Notes: generated by a model not told the origin, from the sequence alone. 16,907 nt of DNA from Bacteroidaceae bacterium (GCA_016302435.1 JAEDNQ010000030.1:1-16907); one strand, 5' to 3'; shown: positions 7,777 to 15,596, counted from the stretch's first letter. Numbers and translations are program-made.

Positions 7777-8499
7777 CACAGGACAAGCAACATGCTTCTT
7801 AAAGATCATAATAGCATTCTCTTTACGCTCGACCGGTAGGTCGGGCGTTTCTTTTAGGGGGTAGGGGATGCCTAACTCCTCATATTTATACCTGCCCATG
7901 GTGTGGTAGGGCAATATCTCCACACGCTCTATGCACTTATAGTTTGAGATGTGTTTTGCCAGCGTTTCGAGGCGGTTGTCGTCATCAGTATACCCTGGAA
8001 CGACTACATGGCGCAGCCATACGGGTTTGCCTATGCTTTCCAAGTAGTCGAGTGTGGCTTGGTTGTTGGTGCGAGGCAGGCCAGTGTATGACTGGTGAAG
8101 AGTATCGTCGAGAGTCTTGATGTCGAGGAGCACGAGGTCTGCCAGCGATAGTGCTTTTCGGGCTTTCTCTCCCGATATGATGCCTGTGGTGTCTATGGCA
8201 GTATGGAATCCCGCCTCATGGCAAAGTTGGAGAAAGCTGATGAGGAAGTCAGCTTGCATGAGCGGTTCTCCGCCTGTGCAAGTGACGCCTCCGCTTTTGA
8301 TGAAGTTCTTGTACTTCTTTACTTCTGACAGTAGTTCTTCGGGTGTCATCTCATATTGCGCTGGTCCTTCCGGATTCCATGTGTCAGGATTGTGGCAGAA
8401 GGCGCAGCGCATAGGACAGCCCTGAAAGAAGGCTACAAACCTTATTCCAGGGCCGTCTACTGTTCCGAAGGACTCTAAACTGTGGAGTCTTCCTTTCAT
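7771..8499 (-). CDS. pflA: Pyruvate formate-lyase activating enzyme (radical SAM)
   Basis: A 242-residue radical S-adenosylmethionine enzyme that places the glycyl radical on PflB under anaerobic conditions. Near the N-terminus is the characteristic SFGTVDGPGIRFVAFFQGC. The iron-sulfur ligands are Cys28, Cys32 and Cys35 in CPMRCAFCHNP (CX3CX2C). The SAM-binding GGEPL is at 76-80, and the later blocks DLVLLDIKTLD and LRHVVVPGYTDD are as expected. The length is normal (E. coli PflA is about 246). It starts 18 bases after the pflB stop on the same strand, so it is co-transcribed with its target. No intrinsic terminator is evident after it. Confidence 0.96.
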   Translation of the reverse strand: MKGRLHSLESFGTVDGPGIRFVAFFQGCPMRCAFCHNPDTWNPEGPAQYEMTPEELLSEVKKYKNFIKSGGVTCTGGEPLMQADFLISFLQLCHEAGFHTAIDTTGIISGEKARKALSLADLVLLDIKTLDDTLHQSYTGLPRTNNQATLDYLESIGKPVWLRHVVVPGYTDDDNRLETLAKHISNYKCIERVEILPYHTMGRYKYEELGIPYPLKETPDLPVERKENAIMIFKKHVACPVI

Positions 8500-8517
8500 G
8501 TGAATATTCTTGTTGTC

Positions 8518-10758
8518 TTAGAGTGACTTATTGATGGTGCGTGAGATGACATCGAGCTGCTGTTCGCGTGTGAGCTTGACGAAGTTGACAGCATAGCCAC
8601 TGACACGGATTGTGAGCTGTGGGTACTTCTCTGGGTGATCCATAGCGTCGATGAGGAGCTCGCGGTCGAAGACATTGACGTTGAGGTGGTGACCGCCGTC
8701 TGGAGTGAAGTAACCGTCCATGAGGTTGACGAGGTTGTTTATCTTTGTCTCATCTTCCTTGCCGAGAGTAGATGGTGAGATGGCGAAGGTGTATGAGATG
8801 CCGTCGTGGCTGTGGTGGAATGGCAGCTTGGCTACTGATGAGAGGGCTGCTACAGCTCCCTTGACGTCGCGTCCGTTCATTGGGTTTGCTCCTGGAGCGA
8901 ATGGCACTCCCTTTGGACGTCCGTCAGGAGTAGCTCCCGTGTTCTTGCCGTATACAACGTTGGAAGTGATGGTGAGGAGTGACTGTGTTGGGATGGCATG
9001 GCGGTATGTCTCGTGCTGGCGGAGGTATTCCATGAACTTCTCTGTCACCATGAGAGCGAGCTTGTCAGTCTTCTCATCGTTGTTGCCGAATGGGAGTGTC
9101 GGGTTGCCTTCCTGCTCAAAGCCTACTGCTATGCCTCTTTCGTCGCGGATGATGCGCACCTTGCCGTACTTGACAGCTGCAAGTGAGTCGGTCACGATGG
9201 ACAGACCTGCGATACCTGTGGCGCGTGTGCGGATTACATCGCCGTCGATGAGGGCCATCTGGTAAGCCTCATAGTCGTACTTGTCGTGCATGTAGTGGAT
9301 AATCTTGAGCGCATTGACGTATGTCTTGGCAAGCCATCGCATCATGTTCTCAAACTTGTACATGAGTTCCTCGTACTCGAGGTAGTCGCCAGAGATAGGT
9401 GCGAAGTCTGGACCTATCTGTTCGCCCGAGATTTCGTCACGTCCACCGTTGATGGCATAGAGGAGACACTTGGCGAGGTTGGCTCTTGCACCGAAGAACT
9501 GCATCTGCTTGCCAATCTTCATTGGGCTCACGCAGCATGCGATGCCGTAGTCGTCGCCGTAGTCAGGACGCATGAGGTCGTCGTTCTCATACTGGATGGC
9601 TGATGTCTTGATGGACATCTTGGCGCAGTATTTCTTCCAGTTCTCGGGCAGGTTCTGTGCCCAGAGCACTGTGAGGTTGGGCTCTGGAGCAGGTCCGAGG
9701 TTGTCGAGAGTGTGGAGGAAGCGGTAAGATGTCTTTGTCACCATGGTGCGTCCGTCGACTCCCATACCACCGATAGACTCTGTCACCCAAACAGGGTCGC
9801 CAGAGAAGAGGTCGTTGTACTCAGGTGTGCGGAGGAAGCGTACGATGCGGAGCTTGATGATGAGTTGGTCGATGAGTTCCTGTGCTTCTTCTTCTGTGAG
9901 CTTGCCTTCCTTGATGTCCTTCTCGATGAAGATGTCGAGGAAGGTGCTGACACGTCCGATAGACATGGCTGCTCCGTCCTGGTCCTTGACGGCTCCGAGG
10001 TAGCCGAAGTATACGAACTGCACAGCCTCGCGTGCGTTTTGGGCTGGGCGAGTGACGTCGAAACCGTAGTTGGCGCACATCTTCACGAAGCTCTTGAGGG
10101 CGGCAATCTGCTCAGATGTCTCTTCGCGCTGCTGGATGCACTCTTCTGTCATCTCCTGGATGTCGAGACGGTCGAGGAAGCGCTTTCTCTCCTCTATGAG
10201 GTTTTCTACGCCATAGAGAGCGATGCGGCGGTAGTCGCCGATGATGCGTCCTCGTCCGTATGCGTCTGGCAGACCTGTGATGATGTGAGCATGGCGAGCA
10301 GCGCGTATGTCCTTGTTGTATGCTGAGAATACTCCCTCATTGTGTGTCTTGCGGTAGCGAGTGTAAATCTCCTTGGTGGATCGGTCGAGCTCATATCCGT
10401 ATGCTTTGAGAGCTGTCTCTACCATGCGGATGCCTCCCTTGGGGAATATGCCGCGCTTGAGGGGTGCGTCTGTCTGCAGGCCGACGATGACTTCGTTGTC
10501 CTTGTCGATGTAGCCTGCTCCGTAAGTGTCAATAGATTGTGGCAGTTTCTGCTCAGCGTCATACACGCCTTTTTCTCTCTCTACCTTGAACATCTCTGTT
10601 AGTTTGTCCCACAGTGCTGTTGTCTTGGCTGTTGGACCTACGATAAATGAGTCGTCGCCAGTATAAGGAGTGTAGTTGTGCTGAATGAAATCGCGTACGT
10701 TTATTTCGCGCTTCCACATGTAGCCTTCAAAACCTTCGATTTGATTTGATAATTTCAT
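8518..10758 (-). CDS. pflB: Formate acetyltransferase (pyruvate formate-lyase)
   Basis: A 746-residue glycyl-radical enzyme converting pyruvate and CoA to acetyl-CoA and formate; oxygen-sensitive and cytosolic. The paired catalytic cysteines are Cys408-Cys409 in YGIACCVSPM. The radical glycine is Gly721 in RVSGYA, 25 residues from the C-terminus, the same distance as in E. coli PflB. The substrate-site block GRIIGDYRR and the conserved PEPNLTVLW are present. The size is close to the 760 of E. coli. The ATG at 10758 (read on the minus strand) follows a leader of about 120 bases from a strong promoter at 10885-10914. The activase gene follows immediately. Confidence 0.97.
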   Translation of the reverse strand: MKLSNQIEGFEGYMWKREINVRDFIQHNYTPYTGDDSFIVGPTAKTTALWDKLTEMFKVEREKGVYDAEQKLPQSIDTYGAGYIDKDNEVIVGLQTDAPLKRGIFPKGGIRMVETALKAYGYELDRSTKEIYTRYRKTHNEGVFSAYNKDIRAARHAHIITGLPDAYGRGRIIGDYRRIALYGVENLIEERKRFLDRLDIQEMTEECIQQREETSEQIAALKSFVKMCANYGFDVTRPAQNAREAVQFVYFGYLGAVKDQDGAAMSIGRVSTFLDIFIEKDIKEGKLTEEEAQELIDQLIIKLRIVRFLRTPEYNDLFSGDPVWVTESIGGMGVDGRTMVTKTSYRFLHTLDNLGPAPEPNLTVLWAQNLPENWKKYCAKMSIKTSAIQYENDDLMRPDYGDDYGIACCVSPMKIGKQMQFFGARANLAKCLLYAINGGRDEISGEQIGPDFAPISGDYLEYEELMYKFENMMRWLAKTYVNALKIIHYMHDKYDYEAYQMALIDGDVIRTRATGIAGLSIVTDSLAAVKYGKVRIIRDERGIAVGFEQEGNPTLPFGNNDEKTDKLALMVTEKFMEYLRQHETYRHAIPTQSLLTITSNVVYGKNTGATPDGRPKGVPFAPGANPMNGRDVKGAVAALSSVAKLPFHHSHDGISYTFAISPSTLGKEDETKINNLVNLMDGYFTPDGGHHLNVNVFDRELLIDAMDHPEKYPQLTIRVSGYAVNFVKLTREQQLDVISRTINKSL

Positions 10759-10804
10759 AAATGAACAAAGTTTGAGGGTTAATAATGTATATGTAGTATG
10801 AAAT

Positions 10805-10856
10805 GTCGTCTGTGCTTTGTACGCAGTACGGAAAGTTGTCTGTGCTTTGTACTTTC
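10805..10856. repeat. Direct repeat in the pflB leader
   Basis: GTCGTCTGTGCTTTGTAC (10805-10822) and GTTGTCTGTGCTTTGTAC (10835-10852) differ at one base and are 30 bases apart, about three helical turns. Between them lies the small palindrome GTACGCAGTAC (10819-10829). The second copy is bracketed by GAAAGT (10831-10836) and ACTTTC (10851-10856). On the minus strand this lies between the pflB promoter and its start codon, so it could be a regulator site or an RNA element in the leader. Confidence 0.65.
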
Positions 10857-10884
10857 TTTGTTGCTATCCTACTTTAAGAGAGCG

Positions 10885-10914
10885 CAAAGTTACGATTTTT
10901 TTGCCGAGTGACAA
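10885..10914 (-). promoter_or_regulatory. Promoter of pflB-pflA
   Basis: On the minus strand, TAACTTTG (complement of 10885-10892) is a perfect TAnnTTTG box. A TTG (complement of 10912-10914) lies 19 bases upstream, the usual Bacteroidetes spacing. Transcription would start near 10878. It diverges from the rhaB promoter only about 60 bases away. Confidence 0.75.
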
Positions 10915-10952
10915 TGATTTTGAGGCATATTACGTAGTTTATTTTTGTTTTC

Positions 10953-10984
10953 TTTGTTTGGATAGACAAAAAAGAGTAACTTTG
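10953..10984 (+). promoter_or_regulatory. Promoter of the rhamnose genes
   Basis: TTTG at 10953-10956 and TAACTTTG at 10977-10984 are separated by 20 bases, matching the Bacteroidetes TTTG/TAnnTTTG promoter. Transcription would start near 10991, leaving a leader of about 165 bases before rhaB. The 399-base gap between pflB and rhaB (10759-11157) holds this promoter, the divergent pflB promoter and the two leaders; I see no gene in it. Confidence 0.75.
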
Positions 10985-11004
10985 TCGCCGATTGTAATGT
11001 GGAG

Positions 11005-11082
11005 CTTGAAATGATGGCTCTGAAATGGTCGAGGAATACACTTGCTGAGGTTTGCGTTTGTTGCAATGTCTCACATTTCAAG
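11005..11082 (+). promoter_or_regulatory. Inverted repeat enclosing much of the rhaB leader
   Basis: CTTGAAATG (11005-11013) is perfectly complementary to CATTTCAAG (11074-11082), with a 60-base interior. Both arms lie within the predicted 5' leader of the rhamnose mRNA. The arrangement could fold the leader into a closed domain or be a pair of distant binding half-sites. No known riboswitch class is recognised. Confidence 0.45.
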
Positions 11083-11157
11083 ACGGACAATCAGGGTTTC
11101 TGCATTCGTGCTCTATACAATCATAATATTGCTAAAACTGACTAATTTTTACTAACA

Positions 11158-12618
11158 ATGAAAGAGACTAACTTTTTTGCGGTTGACCTTGGAGCCACCA
11201 GTGGACGTACCATCTTAGGCACCGTCGTTGACGGCAAGTTGATACAGCGCGAACTCACTCGTTTCCCGAATAAGATAATCCAGACAGGAGGACACTTCTA
11301 CTGGGACATCTATGCTCTCTACGATGAGATAATACGAGGGCTGAAGGTGGTGGCAGACGAGGGCATTGAGATTGCTTCTATCGGCATCGACACATGGGGC
11401 GTGGACTTTGTCTTTGTGGGCAAGGACGGTGCCCTGCTGCGCAATCCTTACTGTTATCGAGACCCTCATACGGATCATGCCATGGAGGACTATTTCCGTC
11501 TTGTACCAAAAGAGAAGGTGTATGAGAAGACTGGCATACAGTTCATGCAGTTCAACTCTCTCTTCCAGCTTGCTGCCCTCAAGAAGGCAGGATGCTCTGC
11601 TCTCGAAGCGGCAGACAAGATACTCTTTGTGCCCGATGCACTGATGTACATGTTGACAGGGGAGGCTGTATGTGAATATACAATACTGTCCACAAGCCAG
11701 TTTTTGGATCCACGCACCAAGCGCATTGACCCTGAGCTCATAGGTGCCATAGGACTGGACGAGTCAATGTTTGGCCGGTATGTCAACCCTTCCGATAGGG
11801 TAGGATGTCTCACTCCGGAGGTGCAAGAGATGACGGGACTCGGTGCTGTTCCAGTAGTGGCTGTAGCTGGCCATGACACAGGGGCGGCTGTGGCGTCTAT
11901 TCCAGCGTCTAACCCGAATTTTGCTTATCTCAGTTGTGGCACATGGTCGTTGCTCGGCATAGAGGTGAAGGAAGCCATCATTAATGAGAAGAGCTTCGAA
12001 TATAACTTCACCAATGAAGGTGGCATCGAAGGCACCACACGTTTCCTCAAGAATATCTGCGGAATGTGGATCTTTGAGCGTTGTCGCAAGGAATGGACTG
12101 AAGCTCCTGAAGACGTTAGGGTTGTCATAGAGGAAAGCGTGGAAGCTCCAGCCTTCCAGTGTTTCATAAATCCTGATGCCCCCGACTTCGCCAACCCCGT
12201 GAGCATGGTAGAGGCTATCCGCAACTACTGCAAGCGAACCGGGCAGTATGTGCCGCAGGGCTATAAAGAGATGTCGCGTTGCATCTTCGAGAGTCTTGCC
12301 CTCAGATACCGTCAGGTCTTAGGCTATCTCAAGGAGCTCTCTCCTGTCGCCATTGAGACACTGCATGTCATCGGTGGTGCGTCACGCAATAGCCATCTTA
12401 TGCAGTTTACTGCCAATAGTACTGGCCTGCCTGTCGTGGCTGGACCAGTAGAGGGTACGGCCATAGGCAATATCATGCTGCAGGCGAAAGCGGCAGGGCT
12501 CGTGGGCGATATGTTTGAGATGCGCCGCATCATAGCAGACTCTATATCTCTTACAGAGTATAAGCCTCAAGACAAGGAGGCTTGGGATCAGGCTTACGAA
12601 AGGTATCTCCAGCTTTAA
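11158..12618 (+). CDS. rhaB: Rhamnulokinase
   Basis: A 486-residue FGGY-family sugar kinase that phosphorylates L-rhamnulose to L-rhamnulose 1-phosphate with ATP, the second step of L-rhamnose breakdown. The N-terminal phosphate-binding block is FFAVDLGATSGRT (6-18). GIDTWGVDF (77-85) is characteristic. The second domain has VAGHDTGAAVASIPA (236-250) with the probable catalytic Asp240, and CGTWSLLG (260-267). The adenosine block VIGGASRNSHLMQFTA and GPVEGTAIGN near the C-terminus complete the fold. The assignment rests on similarity to rhamnulokinases and on the adjacent rhaA and rhaD. It is the first gene of the cluster, behind a strong promoter and a long leader. Confidence 0.95.
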   Translation: MKETNFFAVDLGATSGRTILGTVVDGKLIQRELTRFPNKIIQTGGHFYWDIYALYDEIIRGLKVVADEGIEIASIGIDTWGVDFVFVGKDGALLRNPYCYRDPHTDHAMEDYFRLVPKEKVYEKTGIQFMQFNSLFQLAALKKAGCSALEAADKILFVPDALMYMLTGEAVCEYTILSTSQFLDPRTKRIDPELIGAIGLDESMFGRYVNPSDRVGCLTPEVQEMTGLGAVPVVAVAGHDTGAAVASIPASNPNFAYLSCGTWSLLGIEVKEAIINEKSFEYNFTNEGGIEGTTRFLKNICGMWIFERCRKEWTEAPEDVRVVIEESVEAPAFQCFINPDAPDFANPVSMVEAIRNYCKRTGQYVPQGYKEMSRCIFESLALRYRQVLGYLKELSPVAIETLHVIGGASRNSHLMQFTANSTGLPVVAGPVEGTAIGNIMLQAKAAGLVGDMFEMRRIIADSISLTEYKPQDKEAWDQAYERYLQL

Positions 12619-12630
12619 GGGGGAAGCTGG
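12609..12630 (+). promoter_or_regulatory. Hairpin over the rhaB stop codon
   Basis: CCAGCTT (12609-12615) pairs with AAGCTGG (12624-12630), placing the TAA stop (12616-12618) in the loop. No T-tract follows, so it is not a plain terminator. It could slow ribosome release or protect the 3' end of a processed rhaB message. Confidence 0.4.
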
Positions 12631-12726
12631 GACTATAGGTTCTCCGAAGTTCCCAGATATTCAGGTCTTCCCGAATCTTCTGGATATTCAGGTCTTTCCG
12701 AATCTTCTGGATATTCAGGTCTTTCC
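12629..12726. repeat. 27-bp tandem repeat in the rhaB-rhaA gap
   Basis: GATATTCAGGTCTT or its one-base variant starts at 12656, 12683 and 12710, an exact 27-bp period. The first two complete units differ at a single base, and the third stops at 12726. A degenerate earlier unit can be seen at about 12629-12655 (GGTTCTCCGAAGTTCCCA). The repeat occupies most of the 155-base gap between rhaB and rhaA. Because 27 is a multiple of three, the minus strand stays open through it and would read a repeated 9-residue unit, KDLNIQKIR, but no start signal or coding context supports a gene. Confidence 0.85.
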
Positions 12727-12773
12727 ACATCGACAATCATCCAATCATTAACTTAATAACCAATATTACTCCA

Positions 12774-14027
12774 ATGAAAGAAGAACTTATTAGCAAGGCA
12801 TACGAGGTGGCAAAGGCCCGCTATGCCGAAATCGGTGTTGACACAGAGGCTGTTCTCAAGCAGCTTCAGGACTTCCATCTCTCCCTCCACTGCTGGCAGG
12901 CAGATGACGTGCATGGCTTTGAGGTGCAGGCTGGCTCAATGAGCGGCGGCATACAGAGTACAGGCGACTTCCCTGGTGCTGCACGCAATATCGACGAACT
13001 CCGCGCTGACATCCTGAAGGCCAAGAGCCTCATTCCAGGCAACCATCGACTGAATCTCCATGAGATATATGGCGACTTCAAGGGCAAGGTGGTTGATCGC
13101 GATGAGGTCACTGTCGAATATTTCCAGTCATGGATAGAATGGGCAAAGGAAAACAATACTTTCCTCGACTTCAACTCCTCTTCCTTCTCTCATCCCAAGA
13201 GCGGCTCTCTTACTCTTTCTAACCCAGATGAGGGCATCCGCCGTTTCTGGATAGAGCACACCAAGCGTTGCCGCGATATATCCAATGCTATGGGCGAGGC
13301 TCAGGGTGATCCATGTATAATGAACCTCTGGGTGCATGACGGTTGCAAGGACGTGAGCGTCAACCACGCACTCTACCGCCGCTTGCTCAAGCAGTCATTA
13401 GATGAGATATTTGAGAAGGAGCAGCCAATGATGAAGGACTGCATTGAGGGTAAGGTCTTCGGCATCGGTCTGGAGAGCTTCACTGTGGGCAGCCATGACT
13501 TCTACACTGCCTATGCCGCTCAGAATGACAAGCTCCTTACAATAGACACTGGACACTACCATCCAACGGAGTCTCCTGCAGATAAGGTGAGTGCCGTGCT
13601 TCCATTCATCAAGGAGCTCATGCTCCATGTCAGCCGTCCTGTAAGATGGGACTCTGACCATGTCACCATCATGGATGACCCAACTCAGGAACTCTTCTTC
13701 GAGATAGTACGTGCCGACGCTCTCGACCGTGTGCACTATGGCCTTGACTTCTTCGATGGTTCCATCAACCGTATTGGAGCTTACGTCATAGGTTCGCGCG
13801 CTGCTCAGAAGTGCATGCTGCGTGCTCTGCTCGAGCCTCGTGAGCTCATCTCTCGCCTCGAACTTGCTGGCGAAGGCTACAAGGTGCTCGCCCTCGTGGA
13901 GGAACAGAAGGCTATGCCATGGCAGGCCGTGTATGACGAATTCTGTGTGCGCAACAGTGTGCCTGTCGGTGCAGACTTCATAACTGACATCGACGAGTAT
14001 GTCGCTTCTGTCACAAGCAAGAGATAA
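12774..14027 (+). CDS. rhaA: L-rhamnose isomerase
   Basis: A 417-residue cytosolic, Mn-dependent isomerase converting L-rhamnose to L-rhamnulose; E. coli RhaA is 419. The family blocks align throughout: SLHCWQADDVHGFE (37-50), GGIQSTGDFPG (58-68), LDFNSSSFSHP (131-141) and GIGLESFTVGSHDFY (230-244). Metal ligands expected from the family are visible: Glu234, Asp258, the His pair in GHYHP (261 and 263), Asp293/Asp295/His296 in RWDSDH, and Asp325 in GLDFFD. The end, EEQKAMPWQAVYDEFC, is also typical. It lies 155 bases after rhaB, the gap being filled by the tandem repeat, and 12 bases before the transporter. Confidence 0.97.
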   Translation: MKEELISKAYEVAKARYAEIGVDTEAVLKQLQDFHLSLHCWQADDVHGFEVQAGSMSGGIQSTGDFPGAARNIDELRADILKAKSLIPGNHRLNLHEIYGDFKGKVVDRDEVTVEYFQSWIEWAKENNTFLDFNSSSFSHPKSGSLTLSNPDEGIRRFWIEHTKRCRDISNAMGEAQGDPCIMNLWVHDGCKDVSVNHALYRRLLKQSLDEIFEKEQPMMKDCIEGKVFGIGLESFTVGSHDFYTAYAAQNDKLLTIDTGHYHPTESPADKVSAVLPFIKELMLHVSRPVRWDSDHVTIMDDPTQELFFEIVRADALDRVHYGLDFFDGSINRIGAYVIGSRAAQKCMLRALLEPRELISRLELAGEGYKVLALVEEQKAMPWQAVYDEFCVRNSVPVGADFITDIDEYVASVTSKR

Positions 14028-14028
14028 G

Positions 14029-14034
14029 AGGAGG
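14029..14034 (+). promoter_or_regulatory. Strong Shine-Dalgarno sequence before the transporter
   Basis: AGGAGG ends 5 bases before the ATG at 14040 and just after the rhaA stop. Other genes in the window lack such a site, as is usual in Bacteroidetes, so this one is unusual. It fixes the transporter start. Confidence 0.65.
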
Positions 14035-14039
14035 GCTGT

Positions 14040-15383
14040 ATGGCAAAATCATCCTTGAAGAGTACTCTTGCGGTATCTCTCAACAATTATCTCGATGCTG
14101 GTGCTATCGTGGCTGGAGGTTCGGGCATAAGCCTTTGGCAGAGCTACCTCGGTCTGTCTGAGATGCATCTTGGCTGGTTAAATGCTATCAGTGCCAATGC
14201 TCTCGGTGCTGCCATAGGTGCCATCATCGGCGGATTCCTTGCCGACAAGTTTGGACGCAAGTTCATCTTCACATACAACCTCCTGGTCTACATGCTTGGT
14301 GTGCTTACCATCATGCTGTCTGTGTGTTTCCCCATGCTGTTGGCAGGTTTCCTCATCACTGGCATATCCGTGGGCATAGGTGTCCCTGCTTCTTGGACTT
14401 ATATATCTGAGAGTTCGGAGGTTGGCAACCGCGGTCGCAACATCTGCATCTCTCAGATGTCGTGGGGCTTCGGTCCAATGATAATACTGCTCATGGGCAT
14501 GCTCTTTGCGCCGGGCGGTTACCTTTATGGTCCGGTGGAGTCTTTGGCTCATGCTGTCATAGGTGCTGATGCCGCTACGGCTGCCGTGGAGGTGTTTAGC
14601 TCTCGCGTGGTCTTCTTCACTCTCTTTGTCATAGCGTTCATAGCTTGGCTATTGCAGCGTCAGTTGGAAGAGAGCGCTGAGTTTGAGGCTACAAAGCAGC
14701 AGGCAAAGGAACAGGGCAAGCAGTCGGGACTCTTGCAGTCTTTCTCCGTACTCTTCTCCAACAAGACAGCTGTCAAGAGTGCTCTCTTCCTCGCTGCCAT
14801 CTATCTCACATGGAACCTCGTAGCGAGTGTGATGGGATTCTTCTCTCCTCATATCTGTGAGACAGCCGGTGGAGTGAGCAACGAAGAAGCTAACTGGATG
14901 AACTGCATACAGTGGGCTACTGTGGTGGGCGTGACATTTGTCATCTCCCATGTCATTGACCGCACCAGCCATAAGCTTCTCTATGTCCTTGGCCTCGTCT
15001 TTGCCTTAGCCACATGGCTGCTGGTTGTAGGAGTGGGTGTCAATGGAGAAGCCACTCTGTGGGCCTTCGTGATACTCTGGGGACTCAATGGAGGCATCTC
15101 CGTGCAGATCTTCTATGCCCTGTGGGGGTCAGAGCTCTTTCCTGCAAAGTTCCGTGCAGGTGCTCAGGGACTAATGTTCTTCATCGTTCGCGGACTCTCT
15201 GCTGCGTGGGGCCTTGTCTTCACATATATATATGGTGAGAATGGTGAGGGATTCACCATTGCTGCCTACTGCATGATTGCTCTGCTGCTCATATCCCTCG
15301 TGGTGGGTGTCGCAGGATGTCCCAACACGCGCGGAAAGTCGTTGGAGCAGATTGTCAAGGAGAGGTATGGCGATGAGGCTTGA
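14040..15383 (+). CDS. MFS sugar transporter, probable L-rhamnose uptake
   Basis: A 447-residue inner-membrane protein with about 12 hydrophobic segments. The major-facilitator motif A is GGFLADKFGRK (64-74), between the second and third segments. A polar loop at about 207-230 (QRQLEESAEFEATKQQAKEQGKQ) divides the two halves. SELFPAKFRAGAQG (364-377) resembles the sugar-porter PESPR-like block after segment 10. A proton- or sodium-coupled symporter is expected. Its place 12 bases after rhaA, before rhaD, makes L-rhamnose the likely substrate. It is not RhaT, which belongs to a different superfamily (drug/metabolite) and is used in many rhamnose clusters. Substrate is inferred from neighbours only. 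Confidence 0.88.
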   Translation: MAKSSLKSTLAVSLNNYLDAGAIVAGGSGISLWQSYLGLSEMHLGWLNAISANALGAAIGAIIGGFLADKFGRKFIFTYNLLVYMLGVLTIMLSVCFPMLLAGFLITGISVGIGVPASWTYISESSEVGNRGRNICISQMSWGFGPMIILLMGMLFAPGGYLYGPVESLAHAVIGADAATAAVEVFSSRVVFFTLFVIAFIAWLLQRQLEESAEFEATKQQAKEQGKQSGLLQSFSVLFSNKTAVKSALFLAAIYLTWNLVASVMGFFSPHICETAGGVSNEEANWMNCIQWATVVGVTFVISHVIDRTSHKLLYVLGLVFALATWLLVVGVGVNGEATLWAFVILWGLNGGISVQIFYALWGSELFPAKFRAGAQGLMFFIVRGLSAAWGLVFTYIYGENGEGFTIAAYCMIALLLISLVVGVAGCPNTRGKSLEQIVKERYGDEA

Positions 15384-15405
15384 TACGTTCTTGAAGATAA
15401 TTTAT

Positions 15406-15596
15406 GGTGGGTTCTATTAATTCCCACCGAAAAAGTATTTTGAAATTATGGGTTTCGTTTTGTCATCTTTTCGTTTCTCTCTGGCGCATACTGTCAGTTT
15501 TATCGGTCACGATGCCCGCATCGCTCCCTCAAAAACTGACACTCTGCACTCAGAGATAAATCAAAAATCTGACAAAGCGAATTAATAGAACCCACC
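15406..15596. mobile_element. 191-bp fold-back element with 17-bp perfect terminal inverted repeats
   Basis: GGTGGGTTCTATTAATT (15406-15422) is exactly complementary to 15580-15596. Inside are further inverted pairs sharing a centre near 15517: TTCGTTTTGTCA (15454-15465) with 15570-15581 (11 of 12), TGTCAGTTTT (15492-15501) with AAAACTGACA (15532-15541), and an apex hairpin CGATGC-CC-GCATCG (15510-15523). The left arm carries about 31 extra bases (15423-15453), and its first part forms a compact hairpin, GGTGGG with CCCACC at 15423-15428. No ORF or transposase is inside. Candidates are a MITE, a structured RNA or an invertible regulatory segment. No target-site duplication was seen. It fills most of the 281-base gap between the transporter and rhaD. 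Confidence 0.6.

Noticed and set aside
9712..10326. A 204-residue open frame on the strand opposite pflB, rich in acidic residues and Cys
   Set aside because: It lies wholly antisense to the certain pflB gene. Its composition is what the codon bias of pflB gives when read backwards, and it has no promoter or family resemblance.
12656..12726. CRISPR array
   Set aside because: The units are contiguous with no unique spacers and no cas genes are nearby. The same applies to the TATAG array at 7691-7776.
12551..12736. Minus-strand open frame encoding a repeated 9-residue unit across the 27-bp repeat
   Set aside because: Openness follows from a repeat length divisible by three. The frame runs antisense into rhaB, and no start signal or promoter supports it.
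15406..15596. Retron-type RNA (structured RNA with inverted ends)
   Set aside because: No reverse transcriptase gene occurs anywhere in the window, so the resemblance rests only on inverted repeats.
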